A model generated the notes under the pieces. The model was not told the DNA's origin and ran no database searches. It saw only the letters and a list, made by a program, of their open reading frames with translations. Shown piece after piece: positions 4,426 to 5,626 of a stretch of 5,626 bases of DNA (positions within the stretch are counted from its first letter, which is position 1; each line of letters opens with the position of its first letter). Made by a program: the position numbers and the translations under genes. This DNA is from Bacteroidota bacterium (GTDB taxonomy: Bacteria; Bacteroidota; Bacteroidia; 2-12-FULL-35-15): the NCBI GenBank assembly GCA_021413595.1, contig JAIOQD010000782.1:1-5626 (forward strand). Direction: 5' to 3'.

Positions 4426-5626
4426 TTATTTTTTAGTCCCACTAAACAATTCAGATTTATCAACTTTCTTAACTTCTGTCCCTTCTTTCAATTGTTTGGC
4501 TATAGCGCTGTATGGCCCTGAAATTAATTCATCGCCTTCTTTTACTCCTGCCATAATTTCTATGTAATTATTATCCTGAATACCTGTTTTTACTTTCACC
4601 TTTTTAGCTTTACCTTCACTATACACAAAAACACATTCTTCAACTTTTAGTATATCCTTCAGATCATTCTTATCATCATTGTTTGTATTATTTACAACAA
4701 TTCCCTGTTCACCTTCTTCGTCTTCACCCTTCACATTTTTAGCGATGAATGCGCTGCTATCTGTACGAGTGGTTACTGACTGGATAGGCACTGTAATAAC
4801 ACCCTTTGCTTCTTTCGTTTGTATATCAACAGTTGCGCTCATTCCTGGACGGAACGGAGCACTGTTCCTATTTGAGGTTATCAGATCCTGATATGACTCC
4901 TGTAATATTCTAATCTTAACAGTGAAATTTGTAACCTGTTCAGCAGTTACACCTGTGGTATTTGCCGAATTTGCTATCTCCGTTACAATACCTTTAAATT
5001 TCCGGTCGATATAGGCATCTACTTCAATTAACGTAGTGTCGCCACTTTGTACACGAACAATATCATTTTCATTCACATCCACACTTACTTCCATTTCGTT
5101 TAAATTGGCAAGCCGCATGATCTCGGTACCTTCCATTTGAGCAGTACCAACAACGCGTTCGCCTTTTTCTCTATTTAATTTTGAAACGGTTCCACTAACA
5201 GGAGAAAAAATAGTTGTTTTAGCAAGATTATCACTTGCTTCTTTTAATGAAGCCTCGGTGCTTTTCACATTAAAATCCGATGCATTTACATTTTCTTCGG
5301 CACCTTTTACATCAGCAACTGCACCATCAAAAGCGGCTTTGGAAACATCAAACTCCGACTGTGAAATTGCGCCTTGCTCAAGCAATTTTTTGTTGCGCAA
5401 AAATGATGACTCGATATTTACAAAGGAAGCCTTCATCTGCTCCAAACGGGCTTTAGAATTTGACAAATTAGCCTTTGCTCCATTTAAGGTAGCAACCATT
5501 CTGGTTAAATTAGATTCGTATATCAGAGGGTTAATTTTACATAATATTTCACCTTTTTTTACCTGATCGCCTTCCTTAACAAACAGTTCCACTATTTCAC
5601 CCGAAACATCAGAGCTTATTTTCACT
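4426..5626 (-). CDS. Periplasmic adaptor (membrane fusion) subunit of a tripartite efflux system, HlyD/AcrA/MacA type, N-terminus cut by window edge
   Basis: About 400 residues are visible; the frame is open to the right edge. The GTG at 5625 is most likely an internal Val codon, because the visible chain begins directly with KISSDVSGEIVELFV, the first half of the lipoyl (barrel-sandwich) domain, so the signal or anchor segment lies outside. Domains in order (numbers from that Val): lipoyl half (1-33, with VKEGDQVKKGEIL), alpha-helical coiled-coil hairpin (about 38-136), lipoyl second half (TTIFSPVSGTVSKLNREKGE, 137-156), beta-barrel (about 168-270, with FRPGMSATVDI) and membrane-proximal domain (about 275-385). 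The hairpin tip has R77, L81 and S88, the spacing of the RLS motif that docks TolC-type channels. An Asp/Glu/Asn-rich stretch (about 296-323) interrupts the membrane-proximal domain. The protein links an inner-membrane RND or MacB-like ABC pump to TolC; which pump cannot be told. Its stop codon overlaps the T-run at the edge of the downstream repeat, and tsaB follows on the same strand. Confidence 0.9.
   Translation of the reverse strand, partial: VKISSDVSGEIVELFVKEGDQVKKGEILCKINPLIYESNLTRMVATLNGAKANLSNSKARLEQMKASFVNIESSFLRNKKLLEQGAISQSEFDVSKAAFDGAVADVKGAEENVNASDFNVKSTEASLKEASDNLAKTTIFSPVSGTVSKLNREKGERVVGTAQMEGTEIMRLANLNEMEVSVDVNENDIVRVQSGDTTLIEVDAYIDRKFKGIVTEIANSANTTGVTAEQVTNFTVKIRILQESYQDLITSNRNSAPFRPGMSATVDIQTKEAKGVITVPIQSVTTRTDSSAFIAKNVKGEDEEGEQGIVVNNTNNDDKNDLKDILKVEECVFVYSEGKAKKVKVKTGIQDNNYIEIMAGVKEGDELISGPYSAIAKQLKEGTEVKKVDKSELFSGTKK

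Noticed and set aside
4395..4427. Plus-strand hairpin CCTCCCC/GGGGAGG followed by seven T, an apparent intrinsic terminator
   Set aside because: Both adjacent genes run on the minus strand, and the nearest plus-strand gene ends at 3553; the structure is explained by the repeat arm. It could at most stop antisense transcription.

Overview
The window looks like chromosomal DNA from a member of the Bacteroidota. It is AT-rich. Two upstream regions carry promoters close to the Bacteroidota form (TTG/TTTG near -33, TAnnTTTG near -7), and the start regions of the secreted-protein genes are A/T-rich without a Shine-Dalgarno sequence. The protein set (a large secreted beta-sandwich surface protein, a FadL-type porin, a YD-repeat secreted protein, TsaB, a periplasmic adaptor) also fits this phylum. 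The genus cannot be read from the sequence.

Layout, left to right. Positions 1-402 (minus) hold the N-terminus of a secreted surface protein that runs off the left edge. A divergent intergenic region of about 680 bp (403-1080) carries the promoters of both flanking genes and a degenerate hairpin repeat at 694-775. Positions 1081-2316 (plus) encode an outer-membrane transport protein of the OMPP1/FadL/TodX family. The gap 2317-2569 holds an iterated CACTAAG-type repeat, a possible weak terminator and a clean promoter. Positions 2570-3553 (plus, TTG start) encode a secreted protein with degenerate YD-like repeats. It meets tsaB (4305-3550, minus) tail to tail, the two stop codons sharing one TTAA. 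Upstream of tsaB on the same strand, after a gap filled by a palindromic repeat, is a periplasmic adaptor (membrane fusion) protein of an RND/ABC-type tripartite efflux system, cut by the right edge.

The most notable point is a pair of related G/C-rich palindromic repeats on AT-rich background. One (about 3907-4009) lies inside the tsaB reading frame and is translated as about 34 extra residues in the middle of TsaB without breaking the frame. The other (4313-4421) fills the adaptor-tsaB gap, supplies a GGGAGGGG sequence at Shine-Dalgarno distance from the tsaB ATG, and creates a spurious upstream start codon. This resembles the protein-inserted palindromic elements described in Rickettsia, but here in a Bacteroidota-like genome and in an important tRNA-modification gene.

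Functionally the genes do not form one pathway. The adaptor and tsaB may be co-transcribed; the other three genes are probably separate units that concern the cell envelope.
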